This document shows, piece by piece, positions 28,136 through 37,262 of a stretch of 64,000 nt of DNA. Source of the DNA: Alkalicoccus halolimnae (GTDB lineage: Bacteria; Bacillota; Bacilli; Bacillales; Salisediminibacteriaceae); the NCBI RefSeq assembly GCF_008014775.2, contig NZ_CP144914.1, forward strand, positions 1,922,001 through 1,986,000. Direction: 5' to 3'. Made by a program: the position numbers and the translations under genes. The stretch's first letter is position 1; every line of letters begins with the position of its first letter. The notes beneath the pieces are model-generated. The model did no database searches, was not told the DNA's origin, and was given only the letters and a program-made list of their open reading frames with translations.

Positions 28136-28660
28136 TTATCTTGATTCGATTGCTTCTACAAGAGCTCTCCCGTAAGCCGGAAGATCCGGAGGTCTGCGGC
28201 TGGAAACGATATGTCCATCCACCACGATTTCTTCATTATGCCAGTAAGCTCCTGCATTAACCATGTCATCCTTAATTCCTGGAGTGCTTGTCACCTGAAC
28301 CCCTTTTAAAATATCTGCTGAAATCAGCACCCAGCCCGCGTGACAGATCTGACCAATAATTTTTTTGCTGTCATTCATGAAATGGACCATTTCGAGCACT
28401 TCTTTATATCTTCGGAGTTTATCCGGCGCCCATCCGCCCGGAATCAGCATCGCATCATACTCTTCAATACGTGCCTGATCAAATGACAAATCAGATACTA
28501 CAGGAACGCCGTTTTTCCCTGTGTAGGTTTTTTCTGCTTCTTTCCCTACTATATGAGAAATAGCTCCCTCCTCTTTCAGACGGTAGTGAGGATAGATAAG
28601 TTCCGAATCTTCAAAATCATTCTCTATTACTGTAATAACTTTTTTTCCTTTAAGACGCAT
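28136..28660 (-). CDS. DJ-1/PfpI family protein
   Basis: Class I glutamine-amidotransferase-like protein of 174 aa in the PfpI/YhbO branch. The nucleophile is the cysteine in IIGQICHAGWVLI, followed by the conserved His. The glutamate partner lies early, in TVIENDFEDSEL, and the PGGWAPDKLRRY loop is intact. Family members act as stress-protective proteases, deglycases or glyoxalases; which activity applies here cannot be read from sequence. It stands alone between two same-strand genes. The length is normal. Confidence 0.9.
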   Translation of the reverse strand: MRLKGKKVITVIENDFEDSELIYPHYRLKEEGAISHIVGKEAEKTYTGKNGVPVVSDLSFDQARIEEYDAMLIPGGWAPDKLRRYKEVLEMVHFMNDSKKIIGQICHAGWVLISADILKGVQVTSTPGIKDDMVNAGAYWHNEEIVVDGHIVSSRRPPDLPAYGRALVEAIESR

Positions 28661-28724
28661 CGGTTATTCCTCCAGTATTATATCAGTCTTGCTGTATTTA
28701 TACCCGCTCCATTACAGAATTAAT

Positions 28725-29369
28725 CTAAGTCGTTCCTTCCCATTCACTATAAAAGTCATCCAAATATGTAAGAAGACGCTCATGACGGACTTCAGCTCTT
28801 TTTTTACCCGTTTCTGTATTCATTAAATCTTTTAAAAGAAGCAGCTTTTCGTAAAAGTGAGTAATAGCTGCCGCGGAACGATCCCTGTAGTCTCCCTCCG
28901 ACATGCTCTCTCTAACAGCCTGACCGGGTGTATACATAGGAGTACCTTTATTTCCTGCATACATAAAACAGCGGGCGATACCAACTGCCCCTATTGCATC
29001 GAGCCTGTCTGCATCCTGTATAACTGCGCCTTCCAGTGAAGGAGGAGACTGATTATTCCCTCCCTGAAATGCTACTGATGAAATCATGCTGATTATATTC
29101 GTCTGCAGTTTTTCCGGTATGGCTTGTTTCGTCATCCAAGCTTGGACGACCAGTTCTCCTTCTGATTTAGAAGAATGAAACTTTTCATCAATAACATCAT
29201 GAAGCAGGGCGCCTATTTCACATAATTCTGTATCCGCACCTTCAATTCTGGCTATTTCGACTGCCTGATTTCTAACACGGTTGGTGTGTTCCCAATCATG
29301 ACCACTTGTATCATGAGCAAAAAAATTTTTCGAAAATATTTCAGCTTCATTTATCCAGGATCGCTTCAT
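28725..29369 (-). CDS. HD-domain phosphohydrolase
   Basis: Protein of 214 aa with the HD metal-dependent phosphohydrolase signature: HDWEHTNRVRNQAV supplies the first His, GALLHDVIDEKFH the HD pair, and IQDADRLDAIGAVGIAR the last Asp. It resembles the YedJ/YpgQ family, some members of which hydrolyse nucleoside triphosphates. It is cytosolic and monocistronic. The 410 bases on its upstream side (29370-29779) contain no coding signal, only short hairpins and the yhfH terminator. Confidence 0.88.
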   Translation of the reverse strand: MKRSWINEAEIFSKNFFAHDTSGHDWEHTNRVRNQAVEIARIEGADTELCEIGALLHDVIDEKFHSSKSEGELVVQAWMTKQAIPEKLQTNIISMISSVAFQGGNNQSPPSLEGAVIQDADRLDAIGAVGIARCFMYAGNKGTPMYTPGQAVRESMSEGDYRDRSAAAITHFYEKLLLLKDLMNTETGKKRAEVRHERLLTYLDDFYSEWEGTT

Positions 29370-29735
29370 CGATTTTATTCCTTCTTTCTCTTAAATATTC
29401 TATTAATATTTTAAAGGATCACCTTAGTTACAGTCCACTTTATAACAGCTTTCTGAAACCTTCTGGAAATTTGAATACAACCACCGGTAAGTTTGCTTTT
29501 ACCGGGGTATAAACTCCTCAGTTCCAACAGATGTTAATTTAAAAACCATAACACAGCAGGTTTTTACAAGGAAACTGTAAAAGCCAACTTCTTAGTAATT
29601 TTGTCCATTCTAACGTCTTATTTAGATAGAAATGATGTCCAGGTACGAAAATTCCTGAATCAGAAAACTAACTCGTACAGGTAGGACACAGAATGACTTC
29701 CACTTCTACTATGGTTTTTTATACTAACCTGCACA

Positions 29736-29766
29736 GAAAAAGCTTCCGGGATGATTCCCGGAAGCT
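29736..29766 (-). terminator. Terminator after yhfH
   Basis: On the minus strand AAGCTTCCGGGA and TCCCGGAAGCTT form an almost uninterrupted stem with a short loop, followed by TTTC. It lies 14 bases downstream of the yhfH stop. Upstream, 29370-29735 shows no gene. Confidence 0.85.
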
Positions 29767-29779
29767 TGCAAACAATTAT

Positions 29780-29923
29780 TTATAAGTTCGCTACTCTGGA
29801 CTCCTGTTCGCACTCATCGCATTTCTGAATATAAGATTCGTGCATTTCATCCAACGTATTTCCACACTTCGTACATTGCTTCGGCGGCAGGTTCCGGAAA
29901 AATTCAACGCTAGACATCATCAT
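29780..29923 (-). CDS. yhfH: YhfH family zinc-ribbon microprotein
   Basis: A 47-residue protein that begins MMMSSVEFFRNLPPKQC and carries two CxxC pairs (CTKC and CDEC) 18 residues apart, a minimal zinc ribbon. It matches the YhfH family common in bacilli, whose function is unknown. GGAGGG at 29937-29932 precedes the first ATG by eight bases, and a strong terminator follows, so this is a complete one-gene unit. Any of the three tandem ATGs could be the start. Confidence 0.85.
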   Translation of the reverse strand: MMMSSVEFFRNLPPKQCTKCGNTLDEMHESYIQKCDECEQESRVANL

Positions 29924-30147
29924 TAGTAAATCCCTCCACATATTTTTAAGATGAGTTCATTGTATTACAACAGTTCCAAAAAAACAACCCTTTTGTATAA
30001 TAATTTTCGGAATACACTTATTTTTCTGTTTTTTAGGTATTTAACCCTATATGACAGTCTTTTTTTCAAAAACTAATTAAATACTTGCTTTTAAAAATTT
30101 ATAATAAACAGCTGAAAACAGCTTCTTCTCAAATTACCCCTCTCTGC

Positions 30148-30195
30148 AAGCGGAAATTGCAAACCTGTATTAATACAGGTTTGCAATTTCCGCTT
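30148..30195. repeat. Perfect 48-base palindrome, terminator-like
   Basis: Bases 30148-30171 are the exact reverse complement of 30172-30195, giving 24 perfect pairs with no spacer (centre TTAA, outer ends AAGCGG and CCGCTT). The plus-strand 3' side continues TCTTTATATTTTG, so it could end a plus-strand transcript. No gene I can recognise lies upstream: the 225 bases from yhfH are AT-rich and non-coding. Confidence 0.75.
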
Positions 30196-30395
30196 TCTTT
30201 ATATTTTGAAGAAAAACCTCTTATCAATGGCATTTCGTAAATGAAGCTTTCGATGTTTCCGTTCAGCTTGTCTCTGGATTAATCTGGGTCACAATCTATA
30301 AACGTTTTCCAGTATTATCAGGTTTTCAATTGCACTTCCCGCCGATTCATTTTATAATATATGTGATATGCAAGTAGAATTGGAGGTCTATGTTC

Positions 30396-30593
30396 ATGCT
30401 TAACAAGTTATTACCTGCGGGAGTGATTGCGTTTTTCTTCCTGACTGTGCCATCTGCCGTTGTATTTGCAGCCGAAAATGGTAACGGAAATGGAGAAGGA
30501 GGAATCGGATTTAGTGAAATTGTCTTTACCATTTTAGCTTTTGTTGTTCTTGCTCTGTTTATTTTTTACATGATTAAAGACAACGCAAAGTAA
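30396..30593 (+). CDS. Small exported or membrane protein
   Basis: Protein of 65 aa. An N-terminal signal-like segment LLPAGVIAFFFLTVPSAVVF ends in AAE, a plausible signal peptidase site. A Gly/Asn linker (NGNGNGEGG) and a transmembrane helix (IVFTILAFVVLALFIFYM) with a short basic tail IKDNAK follow. The mature product would be a tiny membrane-anchored peptide. I do not recognise a family. GGAGG at 30382-30386 favours ATG 30396; ATG 30390 is three bases from the site. It is monocistronic with its own terminator. Confidence 0.65.
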   Translation: MLNKLLPAGVIAFFFLTVPSAVVFAAENGNGNGEGGIGFSEIVFTILAFVVLALFIFYMIKDNAK

Positions 30594-30609
30594 CGTTCCT
30601 ACATAAGCA

Positions 30610-30640
30610 AAGAAGGCTCCGGGTCCCGGAGCCTTCTTTC
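30610..30640. terminator. Bidirectional terminator between the small membrane protein and cyclophilin genes
   Basis: AAGAAGGCTCCGGG and CCCGGAGCCTTCTT form 14 pairs with almost no loop, and T-rich and A-rich flanks serve both convergent genes. Confidence 0.85.
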
Positions 30641-30662
30641 TTATTTATGTCTAATTCAGCTT

Positions 30663-31460
30663 TTATTCCTGAACACCTTGAATCACTTCAATGTTTTCAA
30701 TAACTATATCTTCATCCGGTTTATCTGCTTCACCAGTCTCCACAGAAGCTATTTCATCTACGACATCCATTCCCTCTGTCACGTGCCCAAAGACAGTGTG
30801 ACGAAAATCCAGACTTGGTGTCCCCCCTGTTTCGAGATAATGATCTACCGTTTTTTCAGGAAAATTGCTTTCGGCGAACATTTCTTCTGAAATCTGAGAA
30901 TTATCTGCCTGAACCACGAAAAATTGGCTTCCATTTGAGTCTGGTCCGCTGTTCGCCATAGAAAGAGCTCCCCTGAAATGTGCCACGGCAGGATCAAACT
31001 CATCCTCAAATGGCTCTCCAAATGCACTTTCACCTTCTCTTCCCGTCCCAGTTGGGTCTCCACCCTGAATCATGAAGTTTTCAATCACACGATGAAAAAT
31101 TATGTCGTTATAATAATCCTCTTCGGCATGGGTAAGAAAGTTTTCCACTGCGAGCGGCGCCTGTTCAGGGAAAAGAATCACTTCAATATCCCCCATATTC
31201 GTTTCAATTAAAGCTCGAGGGTAATTTTCTTTATCCCCATCAATCTGCGGGTAAAACATCTCCTCCCCGCCCGCTTCAGCTTCATTTTCGGCAGCCGCCT
31301 CTGACTCGTCCTTATTTTCTTCATTTGTGTCTGCTTCCTCGCTGTTAATATTGCTGTTTTCTGCACTGCTTCCATCCGCTGCTTCATTACCTGATCCGCA
31401 GGCAGATAACGTAATAAGACTTCCGGCTAAAATTAATAAAAAATTATTTTTATGTAGCAC
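30663..31460 (-). CDS. Cyclophilin-type peptidyl-prolyl isomerase lipoprotein
   Basis: Exported lipoprotein of 265 aa. The signal peptide ends in the lipobox LSAC, with Cys as the lipid anchor. A 45-residue linker very rich in Asp, Glu and Asn follows. The cyclophilin domain (about residues 80-262) carries the active-site arginine in FHRVIENFMIQGG, plus MANSGPDSNGSQFF. It would fold secreted proteins at the membrane-wall interface. The acidic linker suits a high-salt exterior. Translation starts at GTG 31460 behind AAAGGAG. The 307 bases upstream (31461-31767) hold no gene. Confidence 0.92.
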   Translation of the reverse strand: MLHKNNFLLILAGSLITLSACGSGNEAADGSSAENSNINSEEADTNEENKDESEAAAENEAEAGGEEMFYPQIDGDKENYPRALIETNMGDIEVILFPEQAPLAVENFLTHAEEDYYNDIIFHRVIENFMIQGGDPTGTGREGESAFGEPFEDEFDPAVAHFRGALSMANSGPDSNGSQFFVVQADNSQISEEMFAESNFPEKTVDHYLETGGTPSLDFRHTVFGHVTEGMDVVDEIASVETGEADKPDEDIVIENIEVIQGVQE

Positions 31461-31767
31461 GCATGCTCACTCCTTTCTGAATCATTTTAATTCACCTTCT
31501 CTAAAACTACAAGTTAAAATAAATGCCGGCTCTCCAACCTGAAGAACCGGCCTCTCCCCGTTTATATATTGAACAGAACAAATCAATTCCTTCTATACTC
31601 GAAAATTTGATGAAGTTTCCTGTTAATCACCTCAAAAATTGCTTACAGACGCCGGCACTGCTATCCTTTCGAAAAAAGATTGCACTTTTATATATGTTTT
31701 TGTAACCGGACATGTTGAAAAAGCGACTTTAAATTGAAACAGAGGAAACACTGCAGAGGAGGGCTTG

Positions 31768-32277
31768 TTAATCGTGGTCTTCTTCTGTCAGGCCCTGTTC
31801 CCTGGCCTGTTCGTAGGCATTGGATAATATGCTTTGAATAGCTCTGCCCCGGTCTTTTTTACGTCGGCGGTATTCTTCATATAATGCTTCTCCCTTATAC
31901 CCTTCATCAAGAAGATTGCGGAGAAGCATATCAGATAAATCTTCTCTTTTTGCAACTATACGTCCTTCAATATGCACAGAAAGGTGCTCATCCAGTTCAT
32001 GAACAGCTTTTATTTCACTATAAAGGGTAGCGGGATCATTTGTACGTTTTGTAATTGTGACTTCAGCCATGAGCGGCTGCTGCTTATGAAGATAGTCTTC
32101 AAAAAATGGCAGCCAGTCTTTATCAACAACAGCTTCCAGAAGCCAGTTTTTTTCCGCTTCTTCTTTATTAATTATTAATCCATCTCGAAGCGGTATTTCT
32201 TTCCCCTTTATAGGTTTGTCTTCCTGGGGAGCTTCGTCAAAGAGAATGGTAAGTGAACATAATCGGAACGTTTTCAT
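31768..32277 (-). CDS. YwpF-like protein
   Basis: Soluble, charged protein of 169 aa. The N-terminus MKTFRLCSLTILFD and the segment DGLIINKEEAEKNWLLEAVV resemble the YwpF family of bacilli, which has no known function. The C-terminal half (REDLSDMLLRNLLDEGYKGE and onward) is helical and strongly charged. It is divergent from the 32342 gene, with 64 bases between the starts holding both promoters. The family call is moderate. Confidence 0.55.
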   Translation of the reverse strand: MKTFRLCSLTILFDEAPQEDKPIKGKEIPLRDGLIINKEEAEKNWLLEAVVDKDWLPFFEDYLHKQQPLMAEVTITKRTNDPATLYSEIKAVHELDEHLSVHIEGRIVAKREDLSDMLLRNLLDEGYKGEALYEEYRRRKKDRGRAIQSILSNAYEQAREQGLTEEDHD

Positions 32278-32341
32278 ATTTTGCCTCCAATCAAAAAGGA
32301 TTTAATAAAAGTGTATCACGGAATGAAAGAGAGGGCCTCCC

Positions 32342-33109
32342 ATGAAAGGAAAAGTTTATATTTACAAAAATGAATACCCGGCAGAACTTGAGAAGAATAC
32401 TGATTATCTGCGGCTGCATGCAAGTCTGGAGCCCGGTCATCTGCGGTTAACTCCTTCGGCCATTAAAAGAGTATGTGAGCAGTATACGCAAATCACACTT
32501 GAATTACCGTTGACTACTAATGATGCTTACCAGCAGGGTAAAGAAGTCATACAGGAATCGTTTCTTCTCGAACTTTTCAGGCACTGGACGGACAAGTTTC
32601 ATACTACGCTTATCGTAAATCGTATACGGGAAGAATCCAGGTCAAAGCTGAAAGCAGGAAAACATGTAACTTCCGTACAGGTATGGAATGAAAAATCCCT
32701 GACGAGCGCAGAGAAAATAGCACGGAGCTACTTCCGTTTTCTTCCGGTATGGACAAAGCATATAATTGTTTCCGAAAAGTCAAAAAACGTCGTACGCCTT
32801 TCTTTATTCCGGATTCCGCTGCTGGAACTATGTGAAGAAAAGGAAAAACAGATGCCGGAGGAAGTCAGTTCCTGGGTTATCTGCGGTGGTTTAATGACCC
32901 ACCACAGTCAGCGGAACAGGGGACGTCTCTGGTTTGTAAGGTCCGGTGTAAAACCAGGCGTTATTTATGCGGCAATTACTCATTATAAGCCGGCTCTTCC
33001 CTGGTTTTTGTATCTTAGTACCCAGGCTGCTCTACACCATCTTGTTATGCACCGTTTCGCAGCCTGGCGTACCAGTCTCACCCGGAGTCCGTTCCGTCGG
33101 GATTGGTAA
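32342..33109 (+). CDS. Hypothetical protein, 255 aa
   Basis: I do not recognise a family. The protein is soluble, basic and rich in Arg, His and Trp, with no signal peptide or obvious membrane segment except a weak hydrophobic stretch near PWFLYLSTQAALHHLV. Visible blocks include LELPLTTNDAYQQGKEVI, SSWVICGGLMTHHSQRNRGR and LWFVRSGVKPGVIY, which look like strands of a globular fold. A start directly after GAGAGGGCCTCCC is plausible but the ribosome binding site is weak. Its last 32 bases overlap the 3' end of the convergent DUF2207-like gene. Confidence 0.6.
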   Translation: MKGKVYIYKNEYPAELEKNTDYLRLHASLEPGHLRLTPSAIKRVCEQYTQITLELPLTTNDAYQQGKEVIQESFLLELFRHWTDKFHTTLIVNRIREESRSKLKAGKHVTSVQVWNEKSLTSAEKIARSYFRFLPVWTKHIIVSEKSKNVVRLSLFRIPLLELCEEKEKQMPEEVSSWVICGGLMTHHSQRNRGRLWFVRSGVKPGVIYAAITHYKPALPWFLYLSTQAALHHLVMHRFAAWRTSLTRSPFRRDW

Positions 33110-34022
33110 AATCCTGTCCTTCCTGCAGGGTTAAGTCCAATGCCCGGGTAAAAACAGCTTCTGCATCACCCGGAAAGTTTTCTTCCTCTATAAGGATATA
33201 AGCTGTTCCGGGTGCAGCCATATACAGAGGAAAATTCTCCTGTCTTATGCGGATTTCGGAAGCTTCTTTCAGCGGATATTCCTTTTCAAAGTCCTCCTCG
33301 AGACCAAATGTCAATGCAAATACATAATCAGTTGTGAGTTCTTCAATACTCCGCTGGGGCGGAGTATAAATACTTAAATAATTCCTATAGGATTGCAATC
33401 TCCGTTTTTCTTCCTCCCCAAAAGCCGTCAGCCATTTACACTTTGAAGCGGCTGTCACAAGAAGCACTCCTCCCGTCCACATCGCTATAGTAGAGAAAGG
33501 ATTATTAAATATCACTGCCCCGCCTCCGACAAAGAGAAGAATTCCACTTACAGATAGAAACCATGCACTTCCGGAACTTTTCATTATTACGTTTTTTAAT
33601 TCCAGATCTCTTTCTACGAATCCTTTCCAATTTTCCATTTTTTCAGCAAAGTCTGCTCTTCCTCTGCTTTTTTCCGTAAAAAGCCATACGTCTTCAAAAC
33701 AGAATTCTCCTTCGGTTCCTACCTCGTAAAACATCCAATCAAGAAAATATTTTTCATGAGAGGTAAGCGACTCTTCCTTTCGAATGTAAAGCACTGTTTT
33801 TTCTGCTGATTTTTTTACTCCAAGTACGCCGCTTAAAGTCAGGTGCAGAAGCATCGCTGTTAAATGTCTGCTCGTCAGACTGTAATTCAGAAGACGGGCT
33901 GCAGCTGCAGGAGAGTATATTCTGTCCGCATGAAGCGGCGCTCTTGTTGAGGCTCTTTTTTTCCCTGAGAAGTAAACTGCTGCTGCAATGATAAATAGAA
34001 TTGCTGCCGCTATTTCCACCAT
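33078..34022 (-). CDS. Membrane protein resembling the DUF2207 C-terminal region
   Basis: Protein of 314 aa with an N-terminal membrane anchor (IAAAILFIIAAAVYFSG) and two central spans (about residues 165-205). The cytoplasmic stretch PAAAARLLNYSLTSRHLTAM, then LLHLTLSGVLGV, then SLTSHEKYFLDWMF matches the winged-helix-like region seen in DUF2207 proteins. The extracellular N-terminal domain of full-length DUF2207 proteins is missing. Function is unknown. It overlaps the convergent neighbour by 32 bases. The family call is moderate. Confidence 0.55.
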   Translation of the reverse strand: MVEIAAAILFIIAAAVYFSGKKRASTRAPLHADRIYSPAAAARLLNYSLTSRHLTAMLLHLTLSGVLGVKKSAEKTVLYIRKEESLTSHEKYFLDWMFYEVGTEGEFCFEDVWLFTEKSRGRADFAEKMENWKGFVERDLELKNVIMKSSGSAWFLSVSGILLFVGGGAVIFNNPFSTIAMWTGGVLLVTAASKCKWLTAFGEEEKRRLQSYRNYLSIYTPPQRSIEELTTDYVFALTFGLEEDFEKEYPLKEASEIRIRQENFPLYMAAPGTAYILIEEENFPGDAEAVFTRALDLTLQEGQDFTNPDGTDSG

Positions 34023-34130
34023 GTGTAACTCCTCCTTAATCAGGAACTGTGATGCTTGATATTAATTACGGATGATCTTCCAACCGGCAGCTTATATAAA
34101 CTGAAAAAACCGTGGACAGCCCATTATTTT

Positions 34131-34793
34131 TCATGGGCGGGATTCTGATGAAACTTTTGAAACAATATAGGCCCCTAGAAATAAAAGAAAGATCCCATAA
34201 CATACGCTGAACAGTAACGGGAAGTTTCCGTCTGTCCATAGAGGGTATGACAGCAGGGCCAGCACCCAGATCATAGAAATATTGCCCAGTATAGTTCCGA
34301 AAAGATAGGTGGGCAGCGTCATTGGAGTTAATGCTGCAGAGACAGAGATAACATTACTAGGCATGATTGGAATGCTTCTTAAGAGAATCATAGCCTCAAT
34401 TCCATTATTTTCAATGTAGAAAGCCGCTTTTTTCCATTTTCTGCTTTTATTTTCCCAGAACCGCCGGACCTTTTGTTTACTCCATGTACGGGCCAGATAA
34501 AAACAAAAAACGGCTCCGAGCGTAGTTCCAATAAGGCTGAATAAAAATCCCTCCAATACTCCATAAGCAATGAAATGAATAATAATAACAATAATAACCG
34601 GAAAGACAGTGAAGATATTCTGGGCAATCAGCAGAGGTATCGTAAGCAAAAGCAGCTGATAACCTGCCGACGGAAAGAGAACTTCTGTGAAATAAGTTAC
34701 GTCTTCCCGCCTGAGCTGACTCACTGTTTCCCACTGTGTTACGAGAAAAGCAGCCAGCACAATAAGTATGATCAAGCTCAGCCATTTCCCCAT
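34131..34793 (-). CDS. TVP38/TMEM64 (VTT domain) membrane protein
   Basis: Integral membrane protein of 220 aa with about six hydrophobic segments and the VTT/DedA-like core: the segment GFLFSLIGTTLGAVFCFYLAR is followed by a basic helix, then LLRSIPIMPSNVISVSAAL. Family members are proposed phospholipid scramblases or transporters. A second member lies at 42606-43250. It is separated from the MFS gene upstream by a strong terminator and is probably transcribed alone. Confidence 0.85.
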   Translation of the reverse strand: MGKWLSLIILIVLAAFLVTQWETVSQLRREDVTYFTEVLFPSAGYQLLLLTIPLLIAQNIFTVFPVIIVIIIHFIAYGVLEGFLFSLIGTTLGAVFCFYLARTWSKQKVRRFWENKSRKWKKAAFYIENNGIEAMILLRSIPIMPSNVISVSAALTPMTLPTYLFGTILGNISMIWVLALLSYPLWTDGNFPLLFSVCYGIFLLFLGAYIVSKVSSESRP

Positions 34794-34856
34794 CGAGACA
34801 TTCCCCGTTTCTATTTTCTATTATACCCTGTCCATCCCGGGAAGAAAAACAATCCA

Positions 34857-34891
34857 AAACAACCGCTTTGGAAAATCCGAAGCGGTTGTTT
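34857..34891 (-). terminator. Terminator overlapping the MFS gene stop
   Basis: On the minus strand AAACAACCGCTT and AAGCGGTTGTTT (twelve perfect pairs) are followed by TGGATTGTTTTTC. The upstream arm includes the MFS stop codon. Confidence 0.8.
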
Positions 34892-36050
34892 ACATACTGT
34901 ATAATGATTTAAATTTAAATCGGTACAGAAGCGCTCCTAAGAATCCGAAAAAGGCGATGCACGCCATTACCAGATAAAGCGTTTTTACATCTGCTGCATT
35001 AATAATAAAACCTCCAAGAGCAGAACCAACGACTCCGGAGACGCCGAAAAACATCGATATAAATATCAAGTGTCCGGTTGATTCCAATTCTTTAGGAACA
35101 AGTCTACCCATAAATTGAAAGCCGGTAAGATAAAAAATGGCAAAGGCCATTCCGTGAGTTACCTGTACGGCAAGCAGAAATCCTGGACCCGGGGCACTGA
35201 ACATCAATATCCAGCGCAGAAGATAAATTGCTGCTGCAATAGCGATAAGTGTTAGCGGATGAAAGCGGCGCATCCAGTATACACTGAAAGCAAACATTGC
35301 AGCCTCTGTGAATACTCCTATAAACCAGGCCATTCCGATAACAGATTCATCCGCGCCCAGTTCTACAATGTACAGCCCCATAAATGAATCATTCATCCTG
35401 TGGGTAAGGCTGATCGATAAAATAAAAGCCAGAAACAAAAGCAGCGTTTTATCTTTTCTAAGCCGAAGCGCATCGGAAAATCGAACTGGACGTTTCGAGG
35501 GAATGCTGTCCGGGGTGTTAAAAGCAAAGATAAGAGCAAAACACAAAAATACAGCGAATACAGCATAAATATGTTCAATACCTATCCAGCTGAGTATGTA
35601 TCCTCCTGCAAGAGATGCTGAACCAAATCCAAGTGATCCCCACATTCGTATACTTCCAAATGAAACATTTCTTTCTACTGAAAGTTTTTGGGCAAGGCTG
35701 TCTCCAAGACCACCGGCCGGAGAAAGAAAGGAGAAAAACATATAAATTACTGGAATAATAAAGAAAAATTCTGAAAGCTGAAATAAAAAATACCCAACTA
35801 AAAGAGCCCCTGTTAAGCATAACAGCAATATACGCTTTACCGTTTTCCACCGATCGCTCATAAATCCCCAGAAAGGCTGAGCTAAGATCGCAGCAGCAGG
35901 GCCGACTGCAAGCAAAATACCGATTTCAGCCGGTGAAAGTCCAAGGTTTTGAAAATAAACAGGCAGATAGCTGATAATAATCGTCATGGATGCATGAAAG
36001 CAGAAAAGTGTTCCTTTCAATTTCCAAACTGACGGCGACTGCAAAAGCAC
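34890..36050 (-). CDS. MFS transporter
   Basis: Major-facilitator permease of 386 aa with about twelve hydrophobic segments. The loop between helices 2 and 3 reads GFMSDRWKTVKR, the family signature. It resembles the 3-phenylpropionate/nucleoside-symporter-like (MFS_1_like, YwbF) group, with the early motif YLPVYFQNLGLSPAEIGIL. The substrate cannot be assigned. It lies 24 bases downstream of the YkuI-like gene on the same strand, so the two may be co-transcribed. Confidence 0.85.
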   Translation of the reverse strand: MLLQSPSVWKLKGTLFCFHASMTIIISYLPVYFQNLGLSPAEIGILLAVGPAAAILAQPFWGFMSDRWKTVKRILLLCLTGALLVGYFLFQLSEFFFIIPVIYMFFSFLSPAGGLGDSLAQKLSVERNVSFGSIRMWGSLGFGSASLAGGYILSWIGIEHIYAVFAVFLCFALIFAFNTPDSIPSKRPVRFSDALRLRKDKTLLLFLAFILSISLTHRMNDSFMGLYIVELGADESVIGMAWFIGVFTEAAMFAFSVYWMRRFHPLTLIAIAAAIYLLRWILMFSAPGPGFLLAVQVTHGMAFAIFYLTGFQFMGRLVPKELESTGHLIFISMFFGVSGVVGSALGGFIINAADVKTLYLVMACIAFFGFLGALLYRFKFKSLYSM

Positions 36051-36074
36051 CGCCTCCTTTATTTGAACCGGCTG

Positions 36075-37250
36075 TCAGGAAAACCAGTTTTTCTTATATA
36101 AATATATAGGATCGAGATCAATGAATAAATAAAGATCTTTCGTAAGCGGGAAAGAGTATGTTCTAATGATCTCATTCGTTTCAATATCCCGGTATTTATC
36201 TGAAAGCATACCATTTTTATTAAACTGCATTTCCATCACATGATCCAGAAAATACACGCGCCAGCTCCAGTTTTTCCCTTCGGCTCCTGGATCTTCTTTC
36301 CATATGCCAAATTCGTCTTTAGTCCAGTTGACAGACTGCTGGTAGCCATAGTGATTGCACATATACATACGAAATGATTCTTCATGAAACGTATTTACCA
36401 GTGCTTTCATAAGCGTTTTAACAGAGGTATGTTTCGACCAGGCTGCTTTTACTTCCCGGTCCATCGTTGATAAAAGCTCCGTCTGCCTTTTCAGAGAGCG
36501 TTGATGCATATCAATGTAGGAATGAATATGTTCTTCTGTTTTGCTTTTTAGTGAATCCACATGGATTCCTTCAAAAGCCGGATCCCCGAAAAGTGGACCC
36601 TGAAAATATCTTCCTCCGTTTCTCCATGCCATGTGAAGCTGATGGGAATTTTCTACCCCGGTAAAATGAAGCGTCGTACCCAGTTTTCTTGCGAAAAAGG
36701 CCAGAGTGTCCAGTATCTCACTATATGTATAGTAAGCAGAAGTCTCCTGCAGATCAGACACATCGACCTTGATTAACGTTGGTTCCAGAGCAGAAAATTT
36801 ATCGAGATGGGTATCAGTTACTCTTACCTCATCCAAAGAAACATCATAACCGCAGGCTTTTAAATAAAGCAGAATATGGGTCAGTTCCTGCAGTGTGCCT
36901 TCATAATCGCCCGCATTAATTTCAAAAACCGTATTTTCTCTGCTCCACCCTTCAGATTCAAGTTTTGTAAACAGCTCAAGAAGTTCTTCTATAGCATCCA
37001 GAGGGCCGAGGACAGCAGCCCGTATGTTGAAAAACAGCCGGGGTTTATAATCCATTTTCAATGCTTTTTTTACCGCTGTAATATAAAGCTGCTTGTCCCT
37101 TTCCCATGCATGCTCTTCCGATAAATTATCCGGTTTTCCCGATTCACCGAATACTTCATATCCGACTACTTCGTACTTATCTGCATTTATGACCGGCTGG
37201 AAATAGACGTGTAATAGATCTTTATTAAAATCAATGTTTGACTGATTCAT
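36075..37250 (-). CDS. ykuI: YkuI-like degenerate EAL-domain protein
   Basis: Cytosolic protein of 391 aa with an N-terminal EAL-like domain (residues 1-250) and the C-terminal YkuI_C PAS-like domain (AEGKNWSWRVYFLDHV, then NEIIRTYSFPL). The EAL motif reads EVF. The catalytic DDFG loop is changed to DEVR, while IKVD (Lys) and GVEN (Glu) remain. B. subtilis YkuI binds c-di-GMP with little or no hydrolysis, and this copy looks like a receptor too. The strong match through both domains, including AWRNGGRYFQG, supports orthology. Confidence 0.88.
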   Translation of the reverse strand: MNQSNIDFNKDLLHVYFQPVINADKYEVVGYEVFGESGKPDNLSEEHAWERDKQLYITAVKKALKMDYKPRLFFNIRAAVLGPLDAIEELLELFTKLESEGWSRENTVFEINAGDYEGTLQELTHILLYLKACGYDVSLDEVRVTDTHLDKFSALEPTLIKVDVSDLQETSAYYTYSEILDTLAFFARKLGTTLHFTGVENSHQLHMAWRNGGRYFQGPLFGDPAFEGIHVDSLKSKTEEHIHSYIDMHQRSLKRQTELLSTMDREVKAAWSKHTSVKTLMKALVNTFHEESFRMYMCNHYGYQQSVNWTKDEFGIWKEDPGAEGKNWSWRVYFLDHVMEMQFNKNGMLSDKYRDIETNEIIRTYSFPLTKDLYLFIDLDPIYLYKKNWFS

Positions 37251-37262
37251 GTTATCACCCCT

